DNA of 64,000 bases, taken from positions 124,001 to 188,000 of the forward strand of contig NZ_BMTF01000002.1 in the NCBI RefSeq assembly GCF_014649535.1, read 5' to 3'. The notes under the pieces were generated by a model that had not been told where the DNA came from, did not search any database, and saw only the letters and a list, made by a program, of their open reading frames with translations. This DNA comes from Streptomyces gelaticus. Lineage in GTDB: Bacteria; Actinomycetota; Actinomycetes; Streptomycetales; Streptomycetaceae. Made by a program: the position numbers and the translations under genes. Each line of letters opens with the position of its first letter. Position 1 is the first letter of the stretch. This document shows, piece after piece, positions 34,688 through 44,498 of this stretch.

Positions 34688-35713
34688 TCAAGCGTAATGG
34701 CCGCCGGGCCCGCTCCGGTCGGCCCGTCCCGGGATCGGTGCCGCACGGGCCGCCCGGAGCCGCGTGACGTCCCGCGCCTCCAGGAACCGGCCGAGCGGAT
34801 CCTCGGAGACCGACGACCACGGGAACGACGCCGCGTGCGGTCCGATCCGCCGGAACTGTTCCAGCGCCTCGCCCCAGCGGCCCCGGGTGACCAGCACGAA
34901 TGCCAGCAGATTGCGGACCTCGGCGGGCCAGGGGTCGCCCGGGGCGAAGGTGGCGGACAGCGCGATGGCCAGATCCGCCGCCGCGTCGATCCGTTCCTCC
35001 TGCACCGAGGTGGTCCGGGCACCGGGTCCCTCGACCAGCAGGGCGAAGGCGGCCCGCAGCGGCAGCGCCTGCACCAGTGAGCTGGGCAGCGAGTCCTCGG
35101 CGGCCCGCTCGGCGAAGTCGAAGCACTCGCGGTGCGAGCCGTACCAGGCCGCGGAGAGGTATCGCAGCGCCGCGACATGGCAGCCGTAGTGGTGCGAGGA
35201 ACGCCGGACGGCCTGTTCCCACAGGGCCTCGAACATGGTGTGCGTGGCGTGGGTGCCACGGGCGTGGTCGAGCGCGAGGCGCCAGGGCACCGGGTCGCGC
35301 GGATCGCTCTCGGCCGCCGCCGTGATCAGCGGTCCCACCTGGCGCAGCTGCTCGGCCCGGGCGGGCGACTCCCAGGCCCGGCGGACCGCCAGCTCGGCCT
35401 TGACGAGCAGCGCGTCCGGGTCGTGCGGCGCGGCGGCGAGCCAGTCGGTCAGCCAGCCGTCGCGGCTGCGGGCGAAGGTGACGAGCCGGCCGAGGTAGCG
35501 GTCGCGGTTCTCCCACTCGGCGCCGTCCCGGGTGGTGGCGAGGAGTTTCGCGGCCGGTCCGTACTCCCCGAGGGCGGCGGCGACGAGGGCCGGGGAGAGC
35601 CGCTCGTCGGGGGCGTCGAGCAGCACCTCGTCGTCCGCGGGCAGTCCGGCGGAGCCCTGTGCGGGGCGCCGGACCGTGCACGCGGCACGGAGCAGAGCAC
35701 GAAGGATTGGCAT
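34688..35713 (-). CDS. Helical-repeat (TPR-like) cytoplasmic protein of unknown function
   Basis: 341 aa from ATG 35713 (MPILRALLRAACTVRR); ATG 35725 would add four residues. All-helical, with repeated Ala/Leu-rich amphipathic helices in about 34-residue spacing (AALGEYGPAAKLLATTRDGAEW, LLAFVLVTRGRWGEALEQFRRIG), suggesting TPR-type repeats. No signal peptide. Conserved WEQAVRRSSHHYGCHVAALRYLSAAWYGSH region near the middle. Immediately upstream of the LON-domain gene and co-directional, so probably one transcription unit. No function can be assigned. Confidence 0.75.
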   Translation of the reverse strand: MPILRALLRAACTVRRPAQGSAGLPADDEVLLDAPDERLSPALVAAALGEYGPAAKLLATTRDGAEWENRDRYLGRLVTFARSRDGWLTDWLAAAPHDPDALLVKAELAVRRAWESPARAEQLRQVGPLITAAAESDPRDPVPWRLALDHARGTHATHTMFEALWEQAVRRSSHHYGCHVAALRYLSAAWYGSHRECFDFAERAAEDSLPSSLVQALPLRAAFALLVEGPGARTTSVQEERIDAAADLAIALSATFAPGDPWPAEVRNLLAFVLVTRGRWGEALEQFRRIGPHAASFPWSSVSEDPLGRFLEARDVTRLRAARAAPIPGRADRSGPGGHYA

Positions 35714-35940
35714 GGTGCAGACCATTGAAAAGCGCTGGTCGGGACGGCGCCAGAGGCTCGCTGTGAAGCTTTGGTGCCGAGTGAATGGGTTGTATCGGGC
35801 CGAGTCAAGAAGAAGTAAAGGAAAGTGCGGAATCTGGCTTGTTCCTGTTGATCCGGCCGATGGCTTCCGGTAGTTCGGACGTGGCTCGGGCGGTCGTTCG
35901 ACCACGGCCGATGACGGCCGCGCCGCCCCTCCGGCAGCAG

Positions 35941-35986
35941 CGGCCACGGCCGGCCGGACGGTCCGTCGTCCGGCCGGCCGTGGCCG
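35941..35986 (-). terminator. Terminator of the beta-helix membrane protein gene
   Basis: Perfect 19-bp GC-rich stem (35941-35959 with 35968-35986), 8-nt loop, 10 nt beyond the stop at 35996. The remaining part of 35714-35940 is an AT-richer promoter region for the helical-repeat gene (35714-35880), with no gene seen. Confidence 0.85.
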
Positions 35987-35995
35987 GATTCCGCG

Positions 35996-37597
35996 TCAGC
36001 CCCGGCGCAGCAGCCGCGAGGCACCCGCCGCGACGGTCGTGGCGAGTATCCAGCCCAGCAGGACGAGCATCGCCGACGCCCACTGCCAGCCGCCCTCCAT
36101 CCGCCAGTAGCCGTCCTGGCCCAGGTTGATCACCGGGATCAGCAGATCCAGCGCGTACAGCGCCGGGTTCCACTGCGGGTGCTCGTCCCCCTTGATCGCG
36201 GCCGGGACGTGCCGGGAGAAGGCCAGCGTCCCCGCCGCCCACAGCAGGGCCATCCACACAGCGGCCCGCCCCGGCCGGTAGCCGTACGCCACTGTCCAGT
36301 CCTGGAGGAAGCCCCAGAGCTTCGCGGCGAGCGGCAGCGTCTCGCGCCGCCGCCGCTGCTTGGCCAGCAGCACCTCCCGGGCATCCGCGTCCTCCCCGCA
36401 GTTGCGCAGCACCGTCGCGAGGCGCTCGTACGGTTCGGGGACGTACTCCGGGGTCGCCGCCGCCACCCATTCCAGGCGCCGGGAGAGCGGGAAGTGCCCG
36501 TACGGGACGAGGTTCTCGTACGCGAAACCGCCCATCGCCAGTCCGCCGGGCCCCGGCCAGCTGGTCGACACGTCGATCAGCGTGACGACCTTCGCGCCGT
36601 TCAGCACGACCCGGCCCTCCTCCGGCCGTTCCGCGTTGAACCGCAGCTCCGGGGTGACGATCCGGCGCAACGACAGCTCCTCGTGCCGGCCCAGCACGAA
36701 CCGCGCCTTGTGCAGGTCGACGGCGTCGCCGAACCGTCCGTCGTCCAGGCGCACCCCGCCCCGGCACTCGAAGCCCTGCGCACGCGTGCCGTTCGCCGGG
36801 GTCGACGTCATGACGATGCCGAACGGGGGAGTGGTGCCCTGGATCCCGGTGTCGACGCTCACCCAGGCCTCGCTCATGTACAGCGTCCGCTCCACGGTCA
36901 GCTGCGGGGCGTTCAGCGCACGCCGCCCCTCCCTGCCCCGCAGCCGGCTGCCGCGCAGGCTCAGCGAACCGCCGACCTTCGCCCCGCGCAGACTCAGCTC
37001 GCCGCGCGCCTCGATCAGCTCCGCCTGAAGGTCCTGGGCGACCGCCAGCCCGTCACCGGCCAGCGCCCGTCCGCCCCGGTCCGGGCCGATCTCGATCTGG
37101 TTGATCAGCAGATCGGTGCCGATCTGGGCGTCGGTGAGCCGGATCCCGCGCGGGATCCGGCAGCGCGGCAGATGCAGATCGCCCTCGGTGCGCAGCCGGG
37201 CCGCCTCCAGCCTCGGCATCGCGCAGCCGACGATCCGCAACGTCGTGAAGTGGCATTCCGGCAGCACCACCTCGTTCTCGAAGCGGCAGCCGGTCATCTC
37301 GACGTAAGGCGCGACGCGCCCGCCCGCGAGATCGAGTGTTCCGGTGATCCGCACCCCCCGGAGCTTCAGCGCCGCGACCCGGCCGGGCCGCGGCGGCGGC
37401 CCCGAGAGCAGCAGACGCGCGACGACTCGCCCGTCCACACTGCGCTCCGGCCCCCAGACGCGCGGCGCGAACGGATCGTCCTGCGCCGGGTCGCGGGCGC
37501 GCAGATCGTAGGTACTGCCGTTCCGGAAGGCCTGCCACATGCCCAGCTCGGCTGCGCTCAGACCGTCCGGGAAATCGCCGTCGTGCGGTTCGGTCAC
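35996..37597 (-). CDS. Right-handed beta-helix-like protein with C-terminal membrane segments
   Basis: 533 aa from GTG 37597 (TEPHDGDFPDGLSAAELGMW) with GGAAGGGG upstream. Residues about 60-370 show short repeated strands (LKLRGVRITGTLDLAGGRV, ELSLRGAKVGGSLSLRGSRL) like pentapeptide or beta-helix repeats. The last ~110 residues hold about three hydrophobic segments around LYALDLLIPVINLGQDGYW, a motif typical of actinobacterial pentapeptide-repeat membrane proteins. Some databases label such proteins membrane-associated oxidoreductase, but I see no cofactor motif. Function unknown; cytoplasmic scaffold on a membrane anchor is my inference. Confidence 0.75.
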   Translation of the reverse strand: MTEPHDGDFPDGLSAAELGMWQAFRNGSTYDLRARDPAQDDPFAPRVWGPERSVDGRVVARLLLSGPPPRPGRVAALKLRGVRITGTLDLAGGRVAPYVEMTGCRFENEVVLPECHFTTLRIVGCAMPRLEAARLRTEGDLHLPRCRIPRGIRLTDAQIGTDLLINQIEIGPDRGGRALAGDGLAVAQDLQAELIEARGELSLRGAKVGGSLSLRGSRLRGREGRRALNAPQLTVERTLYMSEAWVSVDTGIQGTTPPFGIVMTSTPANGTRAQGFECRGGVRLDDGRFGDAVDLHKARFVLGRHEELSLRRIVTPELRFNAERPEEGRVVLNGAKVVTLIDVSTSWPGPGGLAMGGFAYENLVPYGHFPLSRRLEWVAAATPEYVPEPYERLATVLRNCGEDADAREVLLAKQRRRRETLPLAAKLWGFLQDWTVAYGYRPGRAAVWMALLWAAGTLAFSRHVPAAIKGDEHPQWNPALYALDLLIPVINLGQDGYWRMEGGWQWASAMLVLLGWILATTVAAGASRLLRRG

Positions 37598-37678
37598 GGG
37601 TGCCCCTTCCGCTCGGAGCTGTTCTTCCCCCTGGGTGACGACGTGAACGCTATTGGTCAGCGGTGACGTCCGGGACAC

Positions 37679-37695
37679 GTATCAGCCAGTGATAC
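37679..37695. promoter_or_regulatory. Palindromic operator candidate upstream of hisD
   Basis: GTATCA-GCCAG-TGATAC, a perfect 6-bp dyad with a 5-nt centre, 41 nt before the hisD GTG and between divergent genes. A -10-like GAGAAT sits at 37724-37729, only 6 nt before the GTG, suggesting a leaderless or very short-leader hisD transcript; no ribosome site is visible. Inference only. Confidence 0.4.
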
Positions 37696-37735
37696 GGGCG
37701 ACCGGACGCCGCAGGCGGTCTGCGAGAATTGCGGT

Positions 37736-39058
37736 GTGATCTCTCGAATCGATCTGCGCGGCAAGGCCCTCCCCGAGGGCGGAGCCCTGCGCGACCTGCT
37801 GCCCCGTGCCGAGTTCGACGTGGAAGCCGCCCTGGAGACGGTGCGGCCCATCTGCGAGGACGTACGCCATCGTGGCTCCGCGGCAGTGATCGAGTGGGGG
37901 GAGAAATTCGACGGCGTACGGCTCGACTCGATCCGGGTCCCGGCCGCAGCGATCGCCGAGGCTCTCGAACAGCTCGACCCGGCCGTGCGCGCCGCCCTGG
38001 AGGAGTCGGTCCGCCGGGCCCGCCTCGTCCACCGCGAGCAGCGCCGCACCACGCACACCACTCAGGTCGTCCCCGGCGGCACCGTCACCGAGAAGTGGGT
38101 GCCGGTCGAGCGCGTCGGCCTGTACGTCCCGGGCGGGCGCTCCGTCTACCCGTCGTCCGTGGTCATGAACGTCGTACCGGCCCAGGAGGCGGGCGTCGAG
38201 GGCATCGCCGTCGCCTCCCCGCCGCAGAAGGACTTCGGCGGTCTGCCGCACCCCACCATCCTCGCCGCCTGCGCCCTGCTCGGCGTCGACGAGGTGTACG
38301 CGGCCGGCGGCGCCCAGGCCGTCGCGATGTTCGCGTACGGAACGGCCGAATGCCTTCCGGTGAACCTCGTCACCGGCCCCGGCAACATCTACGTCGCCGC
38401 CGCCAAGCGCCTCCTCAAGGGCCGCATCGGCATCGACGCGGAGGCGGGCCCCACCGAGATCGCGATCCTCGCGGACTCCACCGCCGACCCGGTGCACGTC
38501 GCCGCCGACCTGATCAGCCAGGCCGAGCACGATCCGATGGCCGCCGCGGTCCTGGTCACCGACTCCGCGGAGCTGGCCGCGGCCACCGAGGCCGAGCTGA
38601 CGCCGCAGATCGCCGCGACCAAGCACGTCACCGACCGGATCGAGCCCGCACTGGCCGGCCCCCAGTCCGCGATCGTCCTGGTCAACGACCTGGAGGACGG
38701 CCTCAAGGTCGTCGACGCGTACGCCGCCGAGCACCTGGAGATCCAGACCGCCGACGCCGCCGCCGTCGCCGACCGGGTCCGCAACGCCGGTGCGGTCTTC
38801 GTCGGTCCCTGGGCCCCGGTCTCGCTCGGCGACTACTGCGCCGGCTCCAACCACGTCCTGCCCACCGGCGGCTGCGCCTGCCACTCCTCGGGCCTCTCCG
38901 TGCAGTCCTTCCTGCGCGGCATCCACATCGTCGACTACACGCGCGACGCGCTCGCCGAGGTCACCCACCACGTCGTGACCCTCGCCGAGGCGGAGGACCT
39001 CCCCGCCCACGGTGCCGCGCTCAAGGCCAGGTTCGGCTGGAAGGTCCCGCAGCAGTGA
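37736..39058 (+). CDS. hisD: Histidinol dehydrogenase
   Basis: 440 aa, GTG 37736. Catalyses the last two NAD-dependent oxidations of histidine synthesis. Family boxes: [57 protein letters not shown], and the Zn/active-site region [25 protein letters not shown]. Length is normal. First gene of the his operon; its stop overlaps hisC (GTGA). Confidence 0.98.
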   Translation: MISRIDLRGKALPEGGALRDLLPRAEFDVEAALETVRPICEDVRHRGSAAVIEWGEKFDGVRLDSIRVPAAAIAEALEQLDPAVRAALEESVRRARLVHREQRRTTHTTQVVPGGTVTEKWVPVERVGLYVPGGRSVYPSSVVMNVVPAQEAGVEGIAVASPPQKDFGGLPHPTILAACALLGVDEVYAAGGAQAVAMFAYGTAECLPVNLVTGPGNIYVAAAKRLLKGRIGIDAEAGPTEIAILADSTADPVHVAADLISQAEHDPMAAAVLVTDSAELAAATEAELTPQIAATKHVTDRIEPALAGPQSAIVLVNDLEDGLKVVDAYAAEHLEIQTADAAAVADRVRNAGAVFVGPWAPVSLGDYCAGSNHVLPTGGCACHSSGLSVQSFLRGIHIVDYTRDALAEVTHHVVTLAEAEDLPAHGAALKARFGWKVPQQ

Positions 39059-40182
39059 CGCACAGCAACACCCCCCGCACCCGCATCGACGATCTCCCGA
39101 TCCGCGACGAACTGCGTGGCAAGTCCCCCTACGGGGCGCCGCAGCTCGACGTACCCGTGCGGCTGAACACCAACGAGAACCCCTACCCGCTGCCCGAGGC
39201 GCTCGTCGAGCGGATCGCCGAGCGGGTCCGCGAGGCCGCCCGCGACCTCAACCGCTACCCCGACCGGGACGCCGTCGAGCTCCGTACCGAACTGGCCCGC
39301 TACCTCACCCGCACCGCCGGGCACGAGGTCTCCCTCGCCAACGTCTGGGCGGCCAACGGCTCCAACGAGGTGCTCCAGCAGCTCCTCCAGACCTTCGGCG
39401 GCCCCGGCCGCACCGCGATCGGCTTCGAGCCCTCGTACTCCATGCACGCCCTCATCGCCCGCGGCACCGGCACCGGCTGGATCTCCGGACCGCGCAACGA
39501 GGACTTCACCATCGACGTCGAGGCCGCGAAGCGGGCCATCGCCGAGCACCGGCCCGACGTCGTCTTCATCACCTCTCCCAACAACCCCACCGGCACCGCC
39601 GTCGACGCCGGGACCGTGCTCGCGCTCCACGAAGCCGCCCAGGCGGCCAAGCCGTCGATGGTCGTCGTCGACGAGGCGTACGGCGAGTTCAGCCACCACG
39701 CCTCGCTGCTGCCGCTGATCGAGGGCCGGCCGAACCTGGTGCTCTCGCGCACCATGTCGAAGGCGTTCGGCGCCGCCGGACTGCGTCTGGGGTACCTCGC
39801 CGCCGACCCGGCCGTGGTGGACGCGGTCCAGCTGGTGCGGCTGCCGTACCACCTGTCCTCCGTCACCCAGGCCACCGCGCTCGCCGCCCTGGAGCACACC
39901 GATACGCTGCTCGGATACGTCGCACAGCTCAAGAGCGAGCGCGACCGGATCGTCGACGAGCTGCGCGCTCTCGGCTACGACGTCACCGACTCGGACGCCA
40001 ACTTCGTCCAGTTCGGCCGCTTCGCCGACAGCCACATCGCCTGGCAGCGGATCCTCGACCGGGGCGTCCTGGTCCGGGACAACGGCGTACCGGGATGGCT
40101 GCGGGTCTCCGCGGGCACCCCGGCAGAGAACGACGCGTTCCTCGATGCGGTACGCGAACTGAAGAAGGAGCACGACGCATGA
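39055..40182 (+). CDS. hisC: Histidinol-phosphate aminotransferase
   Basis: 375 aa, GTG overlapping the hisD stop by 4 nt. Fold-type I PLP aminotransferase converting imidazole-acetol phosphate to histidinol phosphate. Visible: [12 protein letters not shown] at the N-terminus, [19 protein letters not shown], and the PLP lysine in [18 protein letters not shown] near residue 238. The C-terminal [16 protein letters not shown] carries the substrate-phosphate arginine. Translationally coupled to hisB. Confidence 0.97.
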   Translation: MTHSNTPRTRIDDLPIRDELRGKSPYGAPQLDVPVRLNTNENPYPLPEALVERIAERVREAARDLNRYPDRDAVELRTELARYLTRTAGHEVSLANVWAANGSNEVLQQLLQTFGGPGRTAIGFEPSYSMHALIARGTGTGWISGPRNEDFTIDVEAAKRAIAEHRPDVVFITSPNNPTGTAVDAGTVLALHEAAQAAKPSMVVVDEAYGEFSHHASLLPLIEGRPNLVLSRTMSKAFGAAGLRLGYLAADPAVVDAVQLVRLPYHLSSVTQATALAALEHTDTLLGYVAQLKSERDRIVDELRALGYDVTDSDANFVQFGRFADSHIAWQRILDRGVLVRDNGVPGWLRVSAGTPAENDAFLDAVRELKKEHDA

Positions 40183-40781
40183 CTCGCGCGGCCCGCGTAG
40201 GAAGAGTCGAACGCACCACCAAGGAAACCTCGGTACTCGTCGAGATCAACCTCGACGGCACCGGCAAGGTCGATGTGTCGACCGGGGTCGGCTTCTACGA
40301 CCACATGCTCGACCAGCTCGGCCGGCACGGGCTCTTCGACCTCACGGTCAAGACCGACGGCGACCTGCACATCGACTCGCACCACACCATCGAGGACACC
40401 GCCCTCGCCCTCGGTGCCGCGTTCCGGCAGGCGCTCGGTGACAAGGTCGGCATCTACCGCTTCGGCAACTGCACCGTCCCGCTGGACGAGTCGCTCGCCC
40501 AGGTCACCGTCGACCTGTCCGGCCGCCCCTACCTGGTGCACACCGAGCCGGAGAACATGGCGCCGATGATCGGTGCGTACGACACGACGATGACCCGGCA
40601 CATTCTGGAGTCCTTCGTCGCGCAGGCGCAGATCGCCCTGCACGTCCACGTGCCGTACGGGCGCAACGCCCACCACATCGTGGAGTGCCAGTTCAAGGCG
40701 CTCGCCCGCGCCCTGCGCTACGCCAGTGAGCGCGACCCGCGCGCCGCCGGGATCCTTCCCTCCACGAAGGGCGCGCTGTGA
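40179..40781 (+). CDS. hisB: Imidazoleglycerol-phosphate dehydratase
   Basis: 200 aa, ATG overlapping the hisC stop. Monofunctional dehydratase without the phosphatase half found in enterobacteria. Mn-binding histidine clusters: [29 protein letters not shown], and near the C-terminus [20 protein letters not shown]. The stop overlaps the small membrane protein start by 4 nt. Confidence 0.97.
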   Translation: MTRAARVGRVERTTKETSVLVEINLDGTGKVDVSTGVGFYDHMLDQLGRHGLFDLTVKTDGDLHIDSHHTIEDTALALGAAFRQALGDKVGIYRFGNCTVPLDESLAQVTVDLSGRPYLVHTEPENMAPMIGAYDTTMTRHILESFVAQAQIALHVHVPYGRNAHHIVECQFKALARALRYASERDPRAAGILPSTKGAL

Positions 40782-40945
40782 CCGGCCTCAACACCATCCT
40801 GATCGTCGTCGGCCTCTTCCTGGCCGGCGGTGTCTACTCCTTCGCCAAGCAGGGCATGCCCAAGGGCGTCATCGTCCTGCTCTCGCTCGGCTCCGTGATG
40901 TGCCTGTTGGCAGGCATTCTGCGGATCCAGGGACTCTGGGACTGA
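40778..40945 (+). CDS. 55-aa membrane protein embedded in the his operon
   Basis: 55 aa, GTG 40778 overlapping the hisB stop (GTGA) and ending 11 nt before hisH. Two hydrophobic helices (about 4-20, [17 protein letters not shown], and 31-48, [18 protein letters not shown]) are joined by a short basic/Pro turn ([10 protein letters not shown]); the end is RIQGLWD. Overlap on the 5' side and codon use like the flanking genes indicate a real translated gene. Function unknown. I know of small membrane proteins at this place in other Streptomyces his operons, but none characterised. Confidence 0.8.
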   Translation: MTGLNTILIVVGLFLAGGVYSFAKQGMPKGVIVLLSLGSVMCLLAGILRIQGLWD

Positions 40946-40956
40946 GGAAACGAGCT

Positions 40957-41598
40957 GTGAGCGACAACAAGAAGGTCGTCGTCTTCGACTACGGCTTCGG
41001 CAACGTCCGCTCCGCCGAGCGGGCCCTCGCCCACGTCGGCGCGGACGTCGAGATCACCCGCGACTACAAGAAGGCGATGAACGCCGACGGGCTGCTGGTG
41101 CCCGGCGTCGGCGCCTTCTCCGCCTGCATGGACGGGCTGAAGAAGGCCCGCGGTGAATGGATCATCGGCCGCAGGCTCTCCGGCGGCCGCCCCGTCATGG
41201 GCATCTGCGTCGGTATGCAGATCCTCTTCGAGCGCGGCATCGAGCACGGCGTGGAGACGGAGGGCCTGGACGAATGGCCCGGCACCGTCACCCCGCTGAA
41301 GGCCCCGGTCGTCCCGCACATGGGCTGGAACACCGTGCGGGCCCCCGAGGACTCCCAGCTCTTCGCCGGTCTCGACCCCGAGGCCCGGTTCTACTTCGTG
41401 CACTCCTACGCGGTGCACGACTGGAGCCTGGAAGTCACCAACCCCAAGATCCGTGCCCCCCGGGTCACCTGGGCCACCCACGGCGAGCCGTTCGTCGCCG
41501 CCGTGGAGAACGGTGCCCTGTGGGCCACCCAGTTCCACCCCGAGAAGTCCGGCGATGCCGGCGCCCAGCTGCTGACCAACTGGATCGAGACACTCTGA
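40957..41598 (+). CDS. hisH: Imidazole glycerol phosphate synthase, glutaminase subunit
   Basis: 213 aa, GTG with GAGGA upstream. Class I glutamine amidotransferase supplying ammonia to HisF. N-terminus [18 protein letters not shown]; nucleophile Cys in [14 protein letters not shown]; His/Glu of the triad in [14 protein letters not shown]. Its stop overlaps priA by one base (TGATG). Confidence 0.97.
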   Translation: MSDNKKVVVFDYGFGNVRSAERALAHVGADVEITRDYKKAMNADGLLVPGVGAFSACMDGLKKARGEWIIGRRLSGGRPVMGICVGMQILFERGIEHGVETEGLDEWPGTVTPLKAPVVPHMGWNTVRAPEDSQLFAGLDPEARFYFVHSYAVHDWSLEVTNPKIRAPRVTWATHGEPFVAAVENGALWATQFHPEKSGDAGAQLLTNWIETL

Positions 41599-42323
41599 TG
41601 CCGAAGCTTGAACTGCTCCCCGCCGTCGACGTCCGCGACGGCCAGGCCGTCCGCCTCGTCCATGGCGAGTCCGGCTCCGAGACCTCCTACGGTTCCCCGC
41701 TGGAGGCCGCTCTCGCCTGGCAGCGTGCCGGGGCCGAGTGGCTGCACCTCGTCGACCTGGACGCCGCCTTCGGCACCGGGGACAACCGCGCGCTGATCGC
41801 CGAGGTGGCCGGCGCCATGGACATCAAGGTCGAGCTCTCCGGCGGCATCCGCGACGACGCCTCGCTCGCCGCCGCCCTCGCCACCGGCTGCCGCCGGGTC
41901 AACCTCGGCACCGCCGCCCTGGAGACCCCCGAGTGGGTCGCCAAGGTCATCGCCGAGCACGGCGACCAGATCGCCGTCGGCCTCGACGTCCGCGGCACCA
42001 CGCTGCGCGGCCGCGGCTGGACCCGCGACGGCGGCGACCTCTACGAGACGCTGGAGCGCCTCGACTCCGAGGGCTGCGCCCGCTACGTCGTCACCGACAT
42101 CGCCAAGGACGGCACGCTCCAGGGCCCCAACCTGGAGCTCCTGAAGAACGTCTGCGCCGCCACCGACAAGCCCGTCGTCGCCTCCGGCGGGGTCTCCTCG
42201 CTGGACGACCTGCGGGCCATCGCCTCGCTCGTCCCGGACGGCGTCGAGGGCGCGATCGTCGGCAAGGCGCTGTACGCCAAGGCGTTCACCCTCGAAGAAG
42301 CGCTGCAGGTGGTCTCCGGATGA
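41598..42323 (+). CDS. priA: Bifunctional HisA/TrpF isomerase PriA
   Basis: 241 aa, ATG sharing a base with the hisH stop. TIM-barrel isomerase acting on ProFAR (histidine pathway) and, in actinobacteria, also on phosphoribosyl anthranilate (tryptophan pathway). Catalytic Asp in [15 protein letters not shown] and second Asp in [15 protein letters not shown]; phosphate loops [10 protein letters not shown] and VVASGGVSS. No trpF is seen with the trp genes in this window, which supports the dual role; the alternative is plain HisA. Confidence 0.95.
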   Translation: MPKLELLPAVDVRDGQAVRLVHGESGSETSYGSPLEAALAWQRAGAEWLHLVDLDAAFGTGDNRALIAEVAGAMDIKVELSGGIRDDASLAAALATGCRRVNLGTAALETPEWVAKVIAEHGDQIAVGLDVRGTTLRGRGWTRDGGDLYETLERLDSEGCARYVVTDIAKDGTLQGPNLELLKNVCAATDKPVVASGGVSSLDDLRAIASLVPDGVEGAIVGKALYAKAFTLEEALQVVSG

Positions 42324-42718
42324 GCGACTCCGTCAACCGCATCTCCTCCGGCGCCCCCTGGGAGGAGAAGTTCGGCTACTCCCGCGCGGTCGAGCTGCCG
42401 AACGGCCTCGTCCTGGTGGCCGGCTGCACGTCGGTGGAGAACGGGCAGATCTCCGCGGGCGGCCCGTACGAGCAGACCGTCACCTCCTTCAAGGTCGCCT
42501 TCGACGCGCTGAAGCAGCTCGGCCTGGGCCGTGAGGACGTCGTCCGCACCCGGATGTACGTCACGCACGCCCGGGACGTGGACGAGGTCGGCCGTGCCCA
42601 CAAGGAGCTCTTCGACGACGTCCGCCCCGCGGCGTCGATGATCATCGTGTCCGGTCTGGTGGACCCGAGCCTGGTCGTCGAGGTCGAGGTCGAGGCGTAC
42701 CGGGGAGGTGCGCGATGA
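42320..42718 (+). CDS. RidA-family enamine/imine deaminase
   Basis: 132 aa, ATG overlapping the priA stop, itself overlapping hisF. YjgF/YER057c/UK114 family trimer that hydrolyses reactive 2-aminoacrylate-type intermediates. Visible [45 protein letters not shown] and the Arg-containing [21 protein letters not shown] end. Placed between priA and hisF, so made with the His enzymes; a protective role is inferred from the family. Confidence 0.9.
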   Translation: MSDSVNRISSGAPWEEKFGYSRAVELPNGLVLVAGCTSVENGQISAGGPYEQTVTSFKVAFDALKQLGLGREDVVRTRMYVTHARDVDEVGRAHKELFDDVRPAASMIIVSGLVDPSLVVEVEVEAYRGGAR

Positions 42719-43470
42719 GCCTCGCGGTACGCGTCATCCCCTGCCTGGACGTCGACAACGGCCGGGTCGTCAAGGGCGTCAACTTCCAGAACCTGCGCGA
42801 CGCGGGCGACCCCGTCGAGATGGCGAAGCTGTACGACGCCGAGGGCGCCGACGAGCTGACCTTCCTGGACATCACGGCCTCCAGCGGCGACCGGGAGACC
42901 ACCTACGACGTGGTGCGCCGCACCGCCGAGCAGGTCTTCATCCCGCTCACGGTCGGTGGCGGCGTCCGTACCGCCGACGACGTCGACAGGCTGCTGCGGG
43001 CCGGTGCGGACAAGGTCGGCGTCAACACCGCCGCCATCGCCCGCCCCGACCTCATCCGGGAGATCGCCGAGCGCTTCGGCCGCCAGGTCCTGGTGCTCTC
43101 CGTGGATGCCCGGCGCACCCCCGCGGGCACCTTCGAGGTCACCACGCACGGCGGTCGCAGGGGCACCGGAATGGACGCCGTCGAATGGGCGCACCGCGCC
43201 GCCGAGCTGGGCGCGGGCGAGATCCTGCTCAACTCGATGGACGCGGACGGCACCAAGGACGGCTACGACACCGAGATGATCGCGGCGGTCCGCAAGCACG
43301 TGACCGTCCCCGTCATCGCCTCCGGCGGCGCCGGCCGGCTCGCCCACTTCGCACCCGCCATCTCGGCGGGGGCCGACGCGGTGCTCGCCGCCTCCGTCTT
43401 CCACTTCGGCGATCTGCGGATCTCCGAGGTCAAGGACGCGCTCAGGGAGGCCGGACACCCGGTCCGCTGA
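42715..43470 (+). CDS. hisF: Imidazole glycerol phosphate synthase, cyclase subunit
   Basis: 251 aa, ATG overlapping the RidA-family stop. TIM barrel that joins ammonia from HisH with PRFAR to give IGP and AICAR. Catalytic Asp in [18 protein letters not shown] and in [15 protein letters not shown]; phosphate loops [10 protein letters not shown] and [12 protein letters not shown]. Last gene of the contiguous his block, with a terminator 15 nt after. Confidence 0.98.
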   Translation: MSLAVRVIPCLDVDNGRVVKGVNFQNLRDAGDPVEMAKLYDAEGADELTFLDITASSGDRETTYDVVRRTAEQVFIPLTVGGGVRTADDVDRLLRAGADKVGVNTAAIARPDLIREIAERFGRQVLVLSVDARRTPAGTFEVTTHGGRRGTGMDAVEWAHRAAELGAGEILLNSMDADGTKDGYDTEMIAAVRKHVTVPVIASGGAGRLAHFAPAISAGADAVLAASVFHFGDLRISEVKDALREAGHPVR

Positions 43471-43484
43471 TCGGCAGTACCCAT

Positions 43485-43528
43485 CGATCGCCGGACGGGC
43501 CGCCACGGCCCGTCCGGCGATCGGCTTT
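43485..43528 (+). terminator. Rho-independent terminator of the his operon
   Basis: Perfect 17-bp stem (43485-43501 with 43507-43523), 5-nt loop GCCAC, followed by GCTTTTCC. Lies 15-58 nt after the hisF stop. This separates hisI-trpE from the main his block. Confidence 0.9.
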
Positions 43529-43851
43529 TCCGGTGCCGTTCCTGCTGATGCTCGCCGACCGGATCGGACCGCGCCGTGTCGTCATCGGCAGCGACGCCGC
43601 CCGCCGCTGCCTGGTCGTCCTCGCTCTGGCCGCCGCGCTGCTGCTCACCTCGCCCGCGCTGTGGATGCTGATCGCCGTCGCGCTGGTCTTCGGCGTGGTC
43701 GACGCCCTCTTCCTTGCCCGCCGTCGGCGCCCTGCCGCCCCGGATCACCACTGCCGGAGAGCCGGCCCGCGTCCAGGGGCCGCGCGGGCTCGCCACTCGT
43801 CTCGCCGATGTCGTCGGAGCCCCGTGCGGCCGCGCGGAACTCCCGGCCTGA
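43527..43851 (+). pseudogene. Fragment of an MFS transporter gene with a frameshift
   Basis: The first frame reads [26 protein letters not shown], a hydrophobic helix [20 protein letters not shown] and [13 protein letters not shown], typical of MFS exporters (enterobactin-exporter-like). At about 43714-43718 the sense moves to another frame: [34 protein letters not shown], then a stop at 43849-43851. One lost base restores the usual family text. There is no start, ribosome site, or remaining 10-odd helices. It directly follows the his terminator. Decayed remnant rather than an active gene. Confidence 0.7.
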
Positions 43852-43865
43852 TCCGGACGAAGGCC

Positions 43866-44498
43866 CTACATCCCCAGCTCCGCCGTGTGCAGCCGGTCCA
43901 CCGCGTCCTTGTCGCCCTCCAGGCCCACCACGGCCGCGTCCTGCCGCCCGAACGCGAAGAGCAGCAGCTCGCCCGGCTCGCCGGTCACCGTCACCACCGG
44001 GGTGCCCTTGTGCGCCACCGCCGTCTGGCCGTCCGGGCGGCGCAGCACCAGCCCCACCGGGGACCTGCGGCCCAGCAGCCGGGCCGTCTTCTCGGCGCGC
44101 GACCACAGCAGATCGGCGAAGACCGGGTCCAGCTCGCGCCGCGACCAGTCCGGCTGCGCCCGGCGGACGTCCTCCGCATGGATGTAGAACTCGACGGTGT
44201 TGGCGGCCTCGTCGATCTGCTTCAGACCGAACGGGGACATCCGCGGCGGTCCGGTACGGATCAGCTGGATCAGCTCTTCGTACGGCTTCGCCACGTACTC
44301 CGCCTGCACCCGTTCGAGGCGGTTCTTCAGCACGCCCAGCACCACCCCGCCCGCCGCGTCCGGCCGGCGCTCGCGGACCACCACATGGGCGGCCAGGTCC
44401 CGGGTGGTCCAGCCGTGGCACAGGGTCGGTGCCTCCGGCCCCGCCGCCTCCAACAGGTCGGCGAGCAGAAGTCGTTCGCGCTTCGCATGGGTCGACAT
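43866..44498 (-). CDS. TIGR03085-family mycothiol-dependent-maleylpyruvate-isomerase-like protein
   Basis: 210 aa from ATG 44498 ([18 protein letters not shown]); the open frame upstream crosses hisI/trpE and is not coding. DinB/MDMPI-like four-helix bundle: [23 protein letters not shown] near residue 30 carries the metal-binding His pattern, later [15 protein letters not shown] and a C-terminal domain [31 protein letters not shown]03085 actinobacterial family; reaction unknown. Divergent from hisI. Confidence 0.87.
   Translation of the reverse strand: MSTHAKRERLLLADLLEAAGPEAPTLCHGWTTRDLAAHVVVRERRPDAAGGVVLGVLKNRLERVQAEYVAKPYEELIQLIRTGPPRMSPFGLKQIDEAANTVEFYIHAEDVRRAQPDWSRRELDPVFADLLWSRAEKTARLLGRRSPVGLVLRRPDGQTAVAHKGTPVVTVTGEPGELLLFAFGRQDAAVVGLEGDKDAVDRLHTAELGM

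Noticed and set aside
33939..35681. Single long frame joining the LON-domain protein with the helical-repeat region
   Set aside because: The upstream part is a different frame of the helical-repeat gene at 34688-35713; the LON domain begins cleanly at GTG 34682.
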